Part shown: positions 36,347 to 49,227 of the stretch, one piece after another
How positions within the stretch are numbered: the first letter of the stretch is position 1
Layout of the letters: every line of letters begins with the position of its first letter
Source: Gyromitra esculenta
Taxonomy: Eukaryota; Ascomycota; Pezizomycetes; Pezizales; Discinaceae
Assembly (NCBI GenBank): GCA_038503075.1
Contig: JBCAML010000002.1
Coordinates: 3,286,001-3,350,000 of the forward strand
Direction of reading: 5' to 3'
DNA length: 64,000 nucleotides
Translations under genes and position numbers: made by a program
Notes under the pieces: model-generated
Databases searched by the model: none
Told to the model about the DNA's origin: nothing
Seen by the model: only the letters and a program-made list of their open reading frames with translations

Positions 36347-36622
36347 CTACCCTGAACTAACAGGTGGAATAATTGCCACCTCATCCCCTTCCTTCAATTC
36401 CCTCTCTGGTTCATCCTCTGGATCTGTATATTCGAGATTGACCGTGACCATGCAAGAACCCAAAACCATTGGCTTTATACCAGGATACTTTTCATCAAGA
36501 ACATCAAACAATCTTCCCAGTGAAAGAGGAGCTGAGAGGAACTCGCTTTCCTTTTTTGTGTAGGTGGTTGCAGAGGAGAAGTAGAGAATTTTGAAAGTTC
36601 CCGGTGGAGGTTTCGACGACAT
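36347..36622 (-). CDS. cnxG: Molybdopterin synthase small subunit, sulfur carrier (CnxG/MOCS2A/MoaD)
   Basis: This is a ubiquitin-like sulfur carrier. Its thiocarboxylated C-terminal glycine donates sulfur to precursor Z in molybdenum cofactor synthesis, which nitrate reductase and xanthine dehydrogenase need. A single exon encodes 91 aa, the normal size for MoaD-like proteins. FKILYFSSATTYTKKESEFL forms the first strand and helix. VTVNLEYTD and LKEGDEVAIIPPVSSG match the beta-grasp end. The terminal residues are SG rather than the GG of bacterial MoaD; the last glycine, the reactive one, is kept. No other Moco gene lies nearby. Confidence 0.93.
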   Translation of the reverse strand: MSSKPPPGTFKILYFSSATTYTKKESEFLSAPLSLGRLFDVLDEKYPGIKPMVLGSCMVTVNLEYTDPEDEPERELKEGDEVAIIPPVSSG

Positions 36623-39600
36623 TGGTGATTGGGAGATAATTTATTAAAGAAGCTGACGTTTCAGTTCAAGTGAGTCAAAGGGCAATCGATCCGGTAGGGT
36701 GAATACCTTCGTGTTTTAATCAGAATTTTTTAACTATTTTCCCAGCAATAGTAAGTGGTTTCTCGATAAGAATAACTTCGAAGAAGTCGTACACCTGCTT
36801 GAGGTTACTCACGCATCAGCACGTCGTCTCCGAAATGCGAAACGGCCCGAGAGGCCGCAACCAATCTAAGAGTAGAAACTTACGCTATCACTGTTTCGTG
36901 TTTCCCGGTTTTGTCCGATGCAATGGTTGCTCTCTTTAGATGCGAGAAGAGATCTACTTTTCTGCATCAGCAGAGGGCATCGATGCCGCATAAACACGGC
37001 AGAGATTTTTTTTCCATGTCTTAGATAGCCCTTTCCTCCACACCACTACGGAGTGCCATATGAAAATTATATCTGAGGGGTTTCTTCCCTCTCCGGGATA
37101 CGAAGGAAAATGACATACTGACATGCTTGGTTTGACGTCAAAGGCTTGGGGCGAAGTTAGTGGGGCAACGATGAAGCGGGGTGGTTTGTGAACCACATGT
37201 AACAGCCAGGATCCTTGGCGTGAAACTACGGTACTGTGGAGCTATGATGCTATTTTCCTTGATTTCATCTTTCTGCCAATTTCTAGGTATTTAGCTAGAC
37301 TACCTTTGAATAAGCTAAGCAATACTTTTTTTTTTTTACCGGTTTTCTGCCTCTTGCTTTGAGTGGATTTTAGTTGGTCAATAACATGGCATTTGGTAGG
37401 GTAAAGTTCCGCAACCCTAACCCCATGAAGTCAACGTATATAACATGCAGCTGTATAGCCAAGTATATGTGACCGCAGATACTTCCGTACAATGGTTCCT
37501 GTATAATTTCGGTCGTAGGGAACGGGGCCGGACTGAGACAGCAGGATAAAATTGTATTCTGACTGGTTGGAAAATCTTTGAGAGGCAAACTCTCCAAGAC
37601 CGAGATAGCAACCTAAATAGTATGAATCCTGTCACCTTGACTAGTAGTATCACAATATTCTCCTGTAGTCTTAGGCCGGTCTCGTTCCTTATGACCGAGT
37701 TTGTACGGTAGTGTATTTTGGAGGAGATTGAGTTATAGTCAAGCTGAAAGGGCGAGAGGTAGGGCTATATAACTATAGCAAATATCGAGTGATATTAAGT
37801 GCATTGTTAACTAAAGGAAGGAAAATTGGGGATTTTGCGCTTCAAAAAACAAGTAGATAACGCGAGACGCCTAAAATAGGTTTGAATGATTTTGGCCGTG
37901 GTAGCGTTGTCCCGGCCGCGTCCAGTAAAAATTAGTGTGAGGTTAGAACAAGCTCAATTAGCTAGCTAGCGGGTATGCAGCATGTTATCCATTGACAACG
38001 GAGCCACATATTACGGCCATTCGCCACTAATACAACTTGGAGAAATGTTACCTTGCAAGGTAAGAACTAACTCGGGTTTTGGGTAAATGTAATGTTCCTA
38101 GCATTGAGCCAAGACTATTATGGGGAAAGTTTCTAGGTTTTGGTAAAGTTAATTGTAAGTCTTACTCTACTCCCACTATATCTGTGAGCTATTAGCATCT
38201 TGATACATCTAATTTCACCCTTACAGCGCCCAAAAAATCATCTTTTACTTCGCTGAACGTCGCCTCTGTCTCACCTAGCACTATAGGTCAGTTCCCAATT
38301 CGCCTATACTCACCACTGAAGCACCAAGTACTTCTCAGCTACCACGTTAAGATGAATGCCATGGCCTTGGGGTGACAACGAGTGCCTTATAAGACATGAT
38401 CGGGCAACAGATGATGGTGCCAACTTACTCAGCGTTCAGGATCATGAAGCTCTGTGATCCCGTACATGCTCTTTTTCAGTTAGGGTCGTCTTCCAGGGTA
38501 CATACCTAGGCTAAGATCGTGATTATGACCAAATTTTCATGAATCAAAAACAAAGTAGATGGGAGAGATTTATTTGAAAGCTTCTTCAAAATAAAATGGG
38601 GGGGAAGGTTCAGCGATGAAGGAAGGATAAATCCATTTTTATCATCCCGCTTCTAAACTGTTCCGTGCATTCTATACGCCTCAAACCTGGGATCTACTCG
38701 ATTAATATAGGATAAATATTCTAAAATGGCCATCGATCGAAAACTCGGGAGAAATAGTATACGATGAGATCAAATGAGGTATAGTCATGATAAAGGGAAG
38801 AAAGAGGGGTTGGGGGAACATAGTACTCGCGATATGAGCCAGGAATCTTTCATTATCGCGGTTATATATTACCTGCATTAGAGCTTGGATTCAACTTTAT
38901 CTGATTTTATATGTAATATAAAGTAGCTTGTTGGTCTGATACTCCGTACTGAGAATCTTCGAAACAACTCGCAGGCGTACTACAATTCAAGTTGGATAAG
39001 ATTGTACGAGCGCGCTATTTTCAACGAATATTGGTTCTCGATCAGATATGCGAGTTCTGACTGAAAAGACGGTTTTTGAATTTTTTTTTTCTAAATTCCG
39101 AATCCACAGCAAACCATGTAAATTCGATTAAAAGCGCATAGCATTTTTCTCTTCAACGCGACATGAGGTTTCGAATAATCCCGGTCCATCATTGCCGGGT
39201 GTAACCACCACACCAAGACCTAACCGGTTTACCCTCATACATTCGTTTGGTTGAGCTGCAATTCAAACAATTTTTCTGAGGCTTCGGACGGATTGGTTTC
39301 TGTTTAGCCTTTCAGTGCCTGTACAATGTACATAGACTAATGTATCTGCTCCGGTATGTACTTTCAAGCCGAAGAAGGAAAGCATGGGCTGCAGATGCTC
39401 CTCCCTTACGCGTCGTGAACCGACCCTGCAGCTGCATCAGTCCGCAACATACGCATCAGTCCGAAAACTTCAGCCCATACCAGAAGGCAAAGACGGTCCA
39501 GACAGATGCCAGCACACCTGCCAGCACATGTGCACTGTCGCGAATCGTGATTGATGGTTCCTCACGGTCCCTCTCATGGTCGAAATGAGAAGAAGCAAGC

Positions 39601-40698
39601 AGAAAGCTCCTGATAACGCACGGGCTCGGGGAGGAAGCTAATTTTGGTGTCGGCGGTTTGTGGCTTTAGCTCCATTCCGTGTCTGCTTTCCCTCGGAACA
39701 ACACTTTACAGGTGGAGCGGAAAATTTGAGCGTTTTTGTGTCCCGAGAGGCAAAGATATTAAGGAAAAGGAAAAAAAACGGGCTTTTGTCCACAGCTCAA
39801 AGTGATAAAATAATAGTGAGGCTCTTTGGTGGGATGGTTGGCTGGAAGGTGGTGAAGAGGGGCTAATAAACAGTCGGTCATTGGCGGGGTGCCTGTCGGC
39901 TGAGACAACATTTTGCCTTTTCCCTCTCGGCTGGTTTATCCACAACCCTGCAGGGCAGCAGTCCGTGCCAAGCTCCTGGGCGTCGCGCCAATCTCCACTC
40001 CATTCGGCCGCCAGCTGGGTAACAAGAAATCTCGACGGGTTTTGTTTGCACCCCAAGAAACATTGTGGAAACACAGCATACAAAACGTTGTGCAAGAGGG
40101 AGATAGGCTTTGAGATAGATAAAGAGAAGATGCGTATCTACAAAGATGGTTTGTTATTCGCCATTGAGTATACTCTGTTGCTGCACATATCATTATCAAT
40201 TACTTATACGGATAGCATTACCTGTACCTCATTTCCAGCGTCCGTGTGTGCCTGTGAGCTTTGTCCAAGAAAGTTAGCTGCCAGTTTCGTCATCTTAGTC
40301 CATTCTGAAATCTATCCCCTCACCGTTCTCAAAGTTCATAACATCTGCCAGCCTTCTAGTCCTTCCCCTTCTCCTACTTCTTCTCTTCTTATTCCTCTCA
40401 TCCTTCATCCTTCCCCTGTGAGTCAAGCAAACCATCTTCTGCATCGATTTTTCGGATCTCATCTTGCCTGCCTTCATCCGTATCAGTGGTGAGTTGTTTC
40501 TGCCATCAGTCCTTTTAGGCGGATAGCTCCCCCCCCGCTTTTATCAGTACCTATCGAATTTTTGAGTTGTATCAATCACTGTTTACTGGTCTGCATCATG
40601 TTTGCATCATCGGTTTATTAGAATATAAACTCTCCCAACCTCCCCCACGATGATATATCTATCTTCTCTTAAGTTTTATTCATTGTGGCAGTTTTCTA
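36623..40698. other. Long intergenic region upstream of UGP1
   Basis: This 4-kb gap is mostly AT-rich with no recognisable gene. Its last part holds the UGP1 leader: pyrimidine-rich sequence from about 40355 and a likely 5' UTR intron. The 203-codon frame at 39881-40492 overlaps the leader and has no family features. Confidence 0.55.
40499..40691 (+). other. Predicted 5' UTR intron of UGP1
   Basis: A GTGAGT donor at 40499 and a TGTGGCAG acceptor ending at 40691 lie just before the first ATG at 40699. The 193-nt intron is inferred from splice signals only. Confidence 0.45.
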
Positions 40699-42873
40699 AT
40701 GCTTAGCTTTTTCTCCCGCAAGCAGAAAAAACCCGTCGTCGAAGTTAAAAAACCAGTTATCGAGGTTCAGAAACCTATTTTCGAAGCTCCAAAACCAGTT
40801 GTCGAGGTTCCAAAGCCAGTTGCCGAAGGTCCGAAACCAGTCTCCAAAGCAGTCGTCGAGACCCCAAAACCCGTAGCCGAAGCTCCCAAAGCAGTCGTTG
40901 AGACCTCAAAGCCAGTTGTTGAAGAAACCACAGAAACCATGGCATCTTTCAAGAACGTCCTGCCCACCCGCCTCGTGCCCCAGTTCAGTGAAGGAGGACT
41001 CGGTGTTCCCCAACCTAGGAGACATGGAAAGTCTCAGTCTGCCTTTGTAAGCTACCTTTTGTTTATCAACTCATTCTGCTAGAAATATAATTTGAATTTG
41101 GAGATCAAACGACAGTAACTGATTATGATCGTCGCTTAGGCTTTTGACAACACTTCAACCTCGGTAGCTGCTAGTCAAATGAGAAATGCTTTGAACAGAA
41201 TGGCGGAGGGCGTTGCAGACCCACTAACCAAGAAGGTAGAAGCCTAAGCTACCTAATTACAGAGATCTATTGGAATTTTGCCATGCTAATATTAGATCTG
41301 CCTTGATAGAAATTCGAAACTGAGATGGACAACTTCTTTGCTCTTTTCAGGCGCTATCTCACTGACAAAGCCAAGGGTACTACTCTGTATGTATTTGGAA
41401 CTCCCCAACTTCCTATTATCATCTGGGTTTTTGTTAACAATTTATTATAGAGATTGGGATCGTATCCAACCTCCTCAGGCCTCCCAGGTCATTGACTATG
41501 AGACCCTCCCTAAGGTCGATAAGTCAAATCTTCTTGGGAAACTCGCCGTCCTCAAGCTCAATGGTGGTCTTGGAACTTCGATGGGCTGCGTTGGTCCTAA
41601 GTCTGTGATCGAAGTTCGTGAAGGCATGTCCTTCCTCGATCTCTCCGTCCGCCAAATCGAATACCTCAACCGTACATATGGAGTTAGCGTTCCATTTGTG
41701 TTGATGAACTCGTTCAACACCGACGATGATACCCAGAACATCATCAAGAAGTACGAGGGTCATAACGTCGACATCATGACCTTCAATCAGTCTCGTTACC
41801 CTCGTGTTCTTAAGGACTCACTCCTCCCTGTCTCCAAGGACTTTGATTCACCTATCTCAGATTGGTATCCTCCAGGCCACGGTGACGTCTTCGAATCTCT
41901 CCAAAACTCTGGAATCCTGGACGAGCTGTTGGAACGTGGGGTCGAATACCTTTTCTTGAGCAACGTTGACAACTTGGGTGCTGTTGTTGACTTGACCATT
42001 CTTGAACACATGCGTGAGACAAATGCTGAGTACATTATGGAACTTACCGATAAGACTAAGGCGGATGTTAAGGGTGGTACTATCATCGATTACGAGGGCA
42101 CGGTGCGCCTTCTTGAAATCGCCCAGGTTCCTAGGGAACACGAGCAGGACTTCAAATCAATCAAGAAGTTCAGATACTTCAACACCAACAACATTTGGCT
42201 CAACCTCAAGGCTATCAAGCGTGTTGTTGAGAATAGCGAGCTTGAACTTGAGATCATTCCCAATTTCAAGAGTCTCTCTGTCGATAAGAAGGGCGAGTCA
42301 GATATCTCCATTGTTCAACTTGAGACTGCTGTTGGTGCTGCTATCCGCCATTTCAAAAACGCACATGGTGTCAACGTTCCTCGTAGGAGGTTTTTGCCCG
42401 TCAAAACATGCTCTGATTTGATGCTTGTAAAGAGCGATCTCTACTCCATGAAGCACGGTCAATTGATGATGGATGCCGCAAGATTCGGCCCTGCGCCACT
42501 GATTAAATTGGGAAGCCACTTTAAGAAGGTTTCAGATTTCCAAAAAAGGGTTCCAAGTATTCCCAGGATATTGGAGCTGGACCATTTGACTATTACTGGT
42601 GCCGTAAACTTGGGCAGGAAGGTCACTCTGAAAGGTATGTGACCACAATTTATTCACAGCAATGATAGATGTTAATGCGTGATTTCTAGGAACTGTCATC
42701 ATTGTCGCCAACGAAGGAAGCACAATTGATATCCCGAACGGAAGTATCCTTGAGAACGTCGTCGTTCAAGGGTCTTTGAGGTTAGATTCCTACTTTTGCA
42801 TTTTTAGTCTCAGATCTCTCCTTGCATGGGTGAAATCGCTAACCAATTCTCTAATAGATTGCTTGAGCATTAA
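40699..42873 (+). CDS. ugp1: UTP-glucose-1-phosphate uridylyltransferase (UDP-glucose pyrophosphorylase)
   Basis: This enzyme makes UDP-glucose from UTP and glucose-1-phosphate for glucan, glycogen and trehalose synthesis (Ugp1/GalF). Six exons (40699-41046, 41140-41235, 41310-41386, 41451-42634, 42690-42780, 42858-42873) give 603 aa. The nucleotide-binding loop [16 protein letters not shown] is at about 210-225. [36 protein letters not shown] and [11 protein letters not shown] follow, and the protein ends in the conserved LRLLEH, assembled across the last intron onto a 16-nt exon. Residues 1-80 are an unusual leader of KPVVE-type repeats. The second ATG at 40939 (aaccATGg, MASFKNVLP) gives a normal 523-aa enzyme, so two forms or only the short form may be made. 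Confidence 0.95.
40725..40929 (+). repeat. KPV(V/I/A)E coding repeat
   Basis: About ten diverged units of roughly 7-9 residues (KPVVEV, KPVIEV, KPIFEA, KPVVEV, KPVAEG, ...) lie at the front of the UGPase reading frame. They are absent from typical fungal UGPases. Confidence 0.85.
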
Positions 42874-45800
42874 AATCAATCACTACCACCTGATTTGTGG
42901 TGTAAAATTTATTTCCTTTTCACGATTCCACGGTTTCTTATTTGAAAAAGCATTCGCAGTTTTAGCGGTATCACAATGTTAATCCCTTAGGATCAGCCGC
43001 TTGCAAAGAAGCAAAGCTTTTCCTTTTGGGTTCTCATTTCAATTTTGTTTAGATTTTTTCTTTTTTTTATGATCTTATCCTGGAATTTTAGCTGGGGGTG
43101 TCATTTTGTAATACATATCATATGTAGCGCTCTTGTTCTGGCGATAGAACTTTGTACGCTGGTGGACGGTTTCTTTTCTATATTGCTCCTTCACTGTATC
43201 CTTAGATGCCAGTTGGAGATGGAATAAATCCAAATTCCGGAAAGGAAAATAATACCAACCTATCCTCAAACTTTTCAAGTTGTGATGTTCTTGGCCTGTC
43301 ACGGCTGACGTTTGGAAATCGCGCTTGCAAAGCGGGGAATGCTAGGAACCCAAATTACTTGGCTATGCGTGAATAATGCAAACGCTACTCGTACTCCGCT
43401 GACGTTTGTGAAATGGGCCAGGCCCGCATAACCTACAGAGTCATACTCAGTGTATGGAATTGTATGGAATGCAAAGGCAGCCCATTTCACAAACGTTAAC
43501 AGAATACGAGCGGTTTCTCTTTGCTAGGCTTATCACTGCTCTATGGCTGCTGTCAGTTTTGCTAGTCTTGGTATATAGCACAGCACATATAGCTGATTTT
43601 CACTGATACACGATACCGATCTTTCAAACCTATAATAGGTAGGGCGCTGAAGTATATATTGCAAGTGGCGATTAGAACCACTTACTCTCAGTCACCGGTG
43701 ATGTCTCTCTAGTAAGTATTGACTGTAGAGGAGAACCTACAGAGAAAGACAGCCATACTCATAGCTGATAAGACACAAATGCGCGCCGCCCAGATAATGC
43801 GGCGACAGCTTGTGGATATTACCGGGGCGGGGGTTGGATGAGAGGGTGCGGCGGGGGTCTAGAAGGGGAGATCTGACGTCTGCCATGCAGAAAATCAATA
43901 GAGTGCTAATTATCCGGATCTCCGCGCCGCATACACATCCACGTAGTTTTCGTGCGAGGAATGTCATTTCTGTGCTAACTGGCTAACACAGGAAAATATT
44001 TCGCAAAAATTAGCGGTGTGAGGGAATTAAGAAACGATATAGAGATTTCCACAGGGTAGAATACTGAGCTCGAATATATTTATGCTATTAATTTGAAATG
44101 GTAAGACTATCACTCTTAGGCATGATTTCTCTCTAAAAATTTCTCGCGACGCGGAAAGAGTGCTCCAATCGGATAAGACTGTTGTCGTAAAGAACTAGAG
44201 CTCGGATCAACTGACAGATGTGTTGGTCAAAAATAGCCGAAACTCAACCTACGAGTGCTCCGACAGGCGCTTACGCAAGAACCCTTCCTCGCAAAAAAAA
44301 AAAACCAGTTCAAGCCAAGCATCTTAATCTTGACGGGCTGGACAGTCCATCTTGAGAACCGTACCTGAAACCGGGGGGGGAGGATTAGGTTTTCTAGTCA
44401 CTTGGTATATATAAAAAAGAAAAATTAATATAATTTGCCGCCCGGAACCGATCGATATTGACCCATCTAGCTGGGGTTCCATCATTGGATGAAACATGAA
44501 AATCCTCCTTCACTTCATCTTCGTCTCAATCTCCAGGGCTCGATTGCAGCGTTTCCATTCGCTAATTTTAATAAAAAGCCAATTGTGTACGTTACCATCA
44601 TCACATAAAACCCGGTATTCGAGGATTCCATTTATATACTTACCGATGCATGTCACGCTTCTTGGATGAGCCTGGCCCGGTTCTGCGGCAAACGAGCTAA
44701 GGGTTAGGGCTGTGAGCAAATGTTTGAGTTTCCAAGTGTGCACTGGTGTTGTTTCTCGTCCTGATTTAATTTGTTTCAAACGGATTCTGAAGCAGCGATG
44801 TGTAGGTAGTGGATTTCGTCGTGACGTTTGGTCATGGCCACTCAAATCACCAGTGTGGCGCGTGTAGAGACCGCATTTGGGACTGCGGCGGTGCTGTGTC
44901 AAAATGCCAAGGGAGTGCCAAGGGCGTGTTTCGTGCAAGGTTCAAGACGATGTCGCAGATCCCCTTGACGTGCATCTCGAGACGACAAGCGAGAAGAATA
45001 GCAACTTTCCCCTGAGGCTCGTTTCACTCCCCAATCGTTCGGGTGATAATGTTACACCCGCCGCGCGCCTTATGGAAACGTGGAGAACGGCACCTGGACG
45101 TGTTTACCAGTCCCGTCTCCTGGCAGCAGAGCCGTGTCAGTACCCGCCAAGCAAAGTGGTTTTTCCGTCCTTTGCCGTTGGTTGGCGAAGATGTTCTATT
45201 CATCGATGGTGACCCCTGGGTCCAATGTTTCACCAATCTAGGGAACTTCTATTCTTCTGTTTTTTTCTGGGATCGTTTCCCATCCTGGGACGCGCAAGCC
45301 ACAGGATTCCTCAGGATGCATTATTATCACCAGCCGCGACAGCTAGCTGGCGGCTCGTGGCGCTCAATGATTTCTAATATCCATTCATGTTCGACTCGAA
45401 TACATATCATTTCTCGATGTAGCTCTAGTGCGGGCTTTTTTCTGCCAGCAGATTCAGCACCAGGTTGAATCACACTGTCTTAGGCTCAGCTTCTTCCGTG
45501 ATCTGCGCAATGGCTATCGGCAATGGGTCCTGTGGCCCATCTGTCTCTGTGATATAAGTATATTTTGTTTCCACACACACTCTTACTTTTTCTGTTCGCA
45601 AGCAGTTATCCTCACAACCTTTTATCCTCTTCTTACTTTCTCAACCCGCTGGACGAGAGATCTCTGATAGATCTATTTTTCTTCTCTTTGTTTTCTTGAA
45701 ATTTTACGAGGTCTCCGAACTATACTATTTGAAAAAGACACCCAATAATATCCAATACGTCCTCCCTAGAAAAATTGAAATCACCTAGCTATTTAATTCC

Positions 45801-45928
45801 AAAGCTTGAATCATTTCCTCTTATATATAAGAACATTATACACACAGCCCGCCGTTCGCCCTTCCCAACTAGCTTTTTCGATTTTACATATATTTTTAAT
45901 ACCACTTACAAACACAAAACACCAAAAC
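42874..45928. other. Intergenic with an inverted repeat
   Basis: This 3-kb gap holds the UGP1 3' flank, a hairpin at 43388-43510, A-runs near 44293 and the pyrimidine-rich leader of the next gene. A GTAAGT donor inside a minus-strand frame near 44660 hints at a small gene, but there is no clear start, so it is not called. Confidence 0.5.
43388..43510. repeat. Inverted repeat with 61-bp loop
   Basis: Arms 43388-43418 and 43480-43510 match at 27 of 31 positions in inverted orientation; the inner 14 bp (CGTTTGTGAAATGG) are perfect. All four mismatches are transitions. Confidence 0.75.
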
Positions 45929-46920
45929 ATGAAATTTTCACATATCGCCCAGCTGGCTGGAGTTGTGGCTTCTACCTTCATGGCTGGCGTGGAAAGCCAT
46001 AGTTGGGTAAGTCTTCGCTTTATTCTCGATGTTTACACCTCCCTCCTACATTATCATCGTGATCTTTTACAGGATATAAATACTTATTCTGGGGCGAAAT
46101 AGATCGATAACCTACAAGTCGTTGGCGGAGTCAATCCGATATCAGCAACTGGACAAATTCCACTACCTGGAAATCCCACTAATAAGATAGGTTACATCCG
46201 TGATTATCGTATGTATTCCTCCTAGGTAGTGTTTCTGTTTGCTATAGGGAGGGGGGAGCTAACATCTATATCTTAATAGCGGACGTTCGTTCTGACATCG
46301 AGCTCACAAACCGAATCATGGACACCGCGACTGCAGCAGCCTGCAAACCCTCGCAGCAAAAACGCGGAGCCCAAAACCCCAATAAGCCAGTACTGAGCGC
46401 CGCCCCCGGCTCACTGGTTCAAGGAAACTACACCGAGAACGGCCACATCTCCCTTCCAAACTCGCCTCTCCAGCAACCCGGCACGATCTATTGGTACGGC
46501 ACCAAAACGCCCTACGAGAACGACACCTTCACCCAAGTCGTGCAATGGACCGAAGACGGCACCGGCGGCGACAGACGCGGCAAACTCCTCGCCAAACCAT
46601 CCAGCTTCGACGACGGTGTCTGTGTTGAAATAAACGGCTCTCCGATCTCCAAAGCCCGCCAAGCGGCCGGTGGAGGAGGGAACTGCAAAAGCGTTTTCAA
46701 GGTCCCCGAGGATCTGAAGAACGGCGATGTCTACACCGTTTACTGGTTCTGGGATTTCTCCGACCATTTTGGCGAAGCTGCGAGAACGGCTCCGGGGGCT
46801 CCGCAGGAGTGGTATACGTCGTGCATGGATATAAACATTGTTGCTCCGGCTGCAGCTCCTCCTAAGCCTGCTAGGAGGGTTAGGAGGGGGGTTTCTCGGC
46901 TTGTGAGTTATGGGGCTTAG
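45929..46920 (+). CDS. Secreted LPMO-like protein, DUF7492 family
   Basis: Three exons (45929-46006, 46103-46208, 46280-46920) give 274 aa. Residues 1-23 are a signal peptide (MKFSHIAQLAGVVASTFMAG then VES), and cleavage would leave HSW at the mature N-terminus. That is the N-terminal His typical of copper histidine-brace proteins. GYIRDYPDVR, VQGNYTENGHISLP, IYWYGT, WTEDGTGGDRRGKLLA and FDDGVCVEING match what I recall of the fungal DUF7492 family. VYTVYWFWDF and EWYTSCMDI close the domain. The tail is Ala/Pro- and Arg-rich. Second-site copper ligands cannot be assigned by eye, so oxidase activity is inference. The pyrimidine-rich leader and tight introns suggest an expressed gene. Confidence 0.83.
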
Positions 46921-48209
46921 ATTGACCTTTTTTTTTCTTTTTTAATGTGCTAGAGGATCTTTTACGATGGGATTGGGCTTTACGACACCTTCACGACTCT
47001 TTCACCATCTCTTTTCTTTCTCTCTCTTCCTTTCTTTCGATTCTATTGATATATATGTATATTATTTTATTATATTACCGTTGGTCTCCATTGTATTTAT
47101 AAGGGGTTCGGGAGCGGCGATTTTTTTCCTTTTTCCGTTCGTTTTTTTATGATTTCTTTTATGCTTCACGGGATCACGGTACCGGTGCCCTTGTTTTTAT
47201 ATACTCGATTCTTTCCTTCCCTAGTTTCTGCATTGCTTGCTATCTATCACAGACTGTGCTCTCTTTTTTGTGCGTGTGCGTGCTTACATCAATCTAGACC
47301 CCGTTTTTGTCGAAGTCGAAGTTTTTGTTTTCTTCTATATTACTATTAGGGATATATTAGCAACATACTTCATCAAGTATGAAGAAATTTTTACTGTTGC
47401 CACGATAGCCCCCCACCGCTTCGGTACTACATATGCATGCAGTACTTATCAAAGTGGTAATCGATCCGTAAATTAGAAAACAGGTTTTCTTTTAGCACCG
47501 TACGTCTAAGAAGCCCCCATCTGATATTTGACCATTTGGATCTCACATTCGGTACCTATATTACGATATCGACTACCCGGTGGTGGGGGCCGTCAGTGTT
47601 TTTTTCAGAGGGTATAGCGCATCACCGGTGAGCACTCGGTTAGTATTATAATTACTAGATGTATGATCTTTCAGGTCGCGATGACTCTGATAGGCCGGAT
47701 ATTTGGGTAGTATATTGGAAAAGGTGTAGGTATGTAGTATAGACTAGAACATAAGGGGGGGGTCGTGTGTTGGTATGGGTATTATTGCTTCTTTTCTACG
47801 TTTACGGTGGTTGCTGGTGTGGGTAGGGAATTACTTGCTTGCCTGGTTCGACTCTGGTGTGGGTCTAGGGACATAGGCTATATACACTTGTTAGGAATAT
47901 ACCGTGTTTTCTACATGTAGCTATCTCTTTCTAAGTACCTGGAAAGCCTATTTCTGACTACTCGTGTTGCCGATAAGTAATCGTGGATGGGAAGTAAGTG
48001 GGAGTTATTAGCTGCGCAATCATCGATAGGGTTATCTACCACTTAACTATCAGTGATATCGATATTGATAAGATCGACTAGAATTCTATAGACTGCGAGT
48101 TTGAAATATAGGATAGGTTTGACTTTAGCATCCGTCTAAACCTATTTCTACGCACGAACATACATCCACCAGCCGGAAATCAAGAGCAAGCAAACTCCCT
48201 TCGACCCTA
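46921..48209. other. Intergenic between two convergent secreted-protein genes
   Basis: This T-rich 3' flank carries many pyrimidine tracts and one CTACATGTAG palindrome at 47911-47920. No gene was recognised. Confidence 0.6.
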
Positions 48210-49227
48210 TTAGGCCGTACAATTACCAGGCTTAGAAAACACGAAATTATCAAACCACACCATTTCCGGCCGTTCTCCAGCAGAATTTGCAGCCGTGATA
48301 TGAATGGTGCTAATACCGGCAAAGCTTCCACTGAACCCGTCAAGACCCTGTGTATCGATGATAACCAGTTTAAAAGCAGTCGCATCTGTGATAGTGAACG
48401 ACCCCGACCCAGAGGGCTGCTGGGCGCCATTACTATCGATCGAGGAAGCGTGGAGAGTGACTGTGCATTCCGGCTCCGGCTTGCAAAACGCGTAGAACGA
48501 AAGGGGGGTGAACGGGGTGGTTTCGGCCACGATAGCTGCTACGTCCCAGTTCGAAATCGCAACGGATCTGAGGCCGGAAGGTGGCGATGGGATATTATGG
48601 GTGTCGTACACGACGAAGCCGGGGAAACCTATTCCATGGAGAGACGGATCACCAGTTGGTACGGCTGGATAGGGCTTTCCTGCCTCGGTTATTGTGAGTT
48701 GGTCAAACTAGTTATGGGCAATATATTGTTAGATCCTATAACCATAGTTATGTGATAGTGCTTAGGTGATTAATAATAATGATCAGATCAAGTTGAACTT
48801 ACTGTCAATGTCCGAGTACAAGCAACTTCTGGAGTTGGAGCAGCTGTACCACAGCTGGTAATGGTGGCCGTAGAGTACAGTGTTGTTGTTCGAATACAGC
48901 TCGATACTCCAGCTGTGATCGTTGTAGTTACTGTAGTTGGAAGAACGCTTACACTCGAATATGCTGTGGTCGTAACTGTCGAAATTGCCGTGGTCGTAAT
49001 TGTGGTCCTAATGCTAATTTGCGTGCTGATTTTTGTAACCGTCACATACTGTTTTACAGGGCTTGGTCAGAAAACTGGTCGACAACGTAGGCTTTAAATC
49101 GCGTGGAAGAAGAAATAGTTACTTGAGTTGAGATTACAGGCTTAGATGTTCCAGCAGAAGGCTGCGGTGCAGATGCAACACACGAAACAAATCCCAGGAG
49201 AAAATATAGTAGTGAGTGGAAAATCAT
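48210..49227 (-). CDS. Secreted Thr/Ser-rich protein with C-terminal beta-sandwich-like domain
   Basis: Three exons (49227-49123, 49048-48803, 48707-48210) give 282 aa. Residues 1-20 (MIFHSLLYFLLGFVSCVASA) are a signal peptide. Residues about 36-110 are a Thr-rich stalk (TTITTTAISTVTTTAYSSVS), likely O-glycosylated. The C-terminal part starts FDQLTITEAGKPYPAVPTG and ends EMVWFDNFVFSKPGNCTA. That layout (a Thr stalk, then a FD(D/Q)L...W.DN.. domain) is shared by many fungal secreted proteins of unknown function and may be carbohydrate-binding (inference). There is no GPI signal. Both introns are phase 0. Confidence 0.82.

Noticed and set aside
39881..40492. 203-codon frame upstream of UGP1
   Set aside because: It has no family features, overlaps the pyrimidine-rich UGP1 leader and is probably 5' UTR.
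44510..44938. Possible small secreted protein with a GTAAGT donor near 44640
   Set aside because: The hydrophobic stretch has no nearby start methionine, and the predicted product has no recognisable family.
48300..48755. 151-codon plus-strand frame
   Set aside because: It is antisense to the well-supported last exon of the secreted Thr-rich protein gene.
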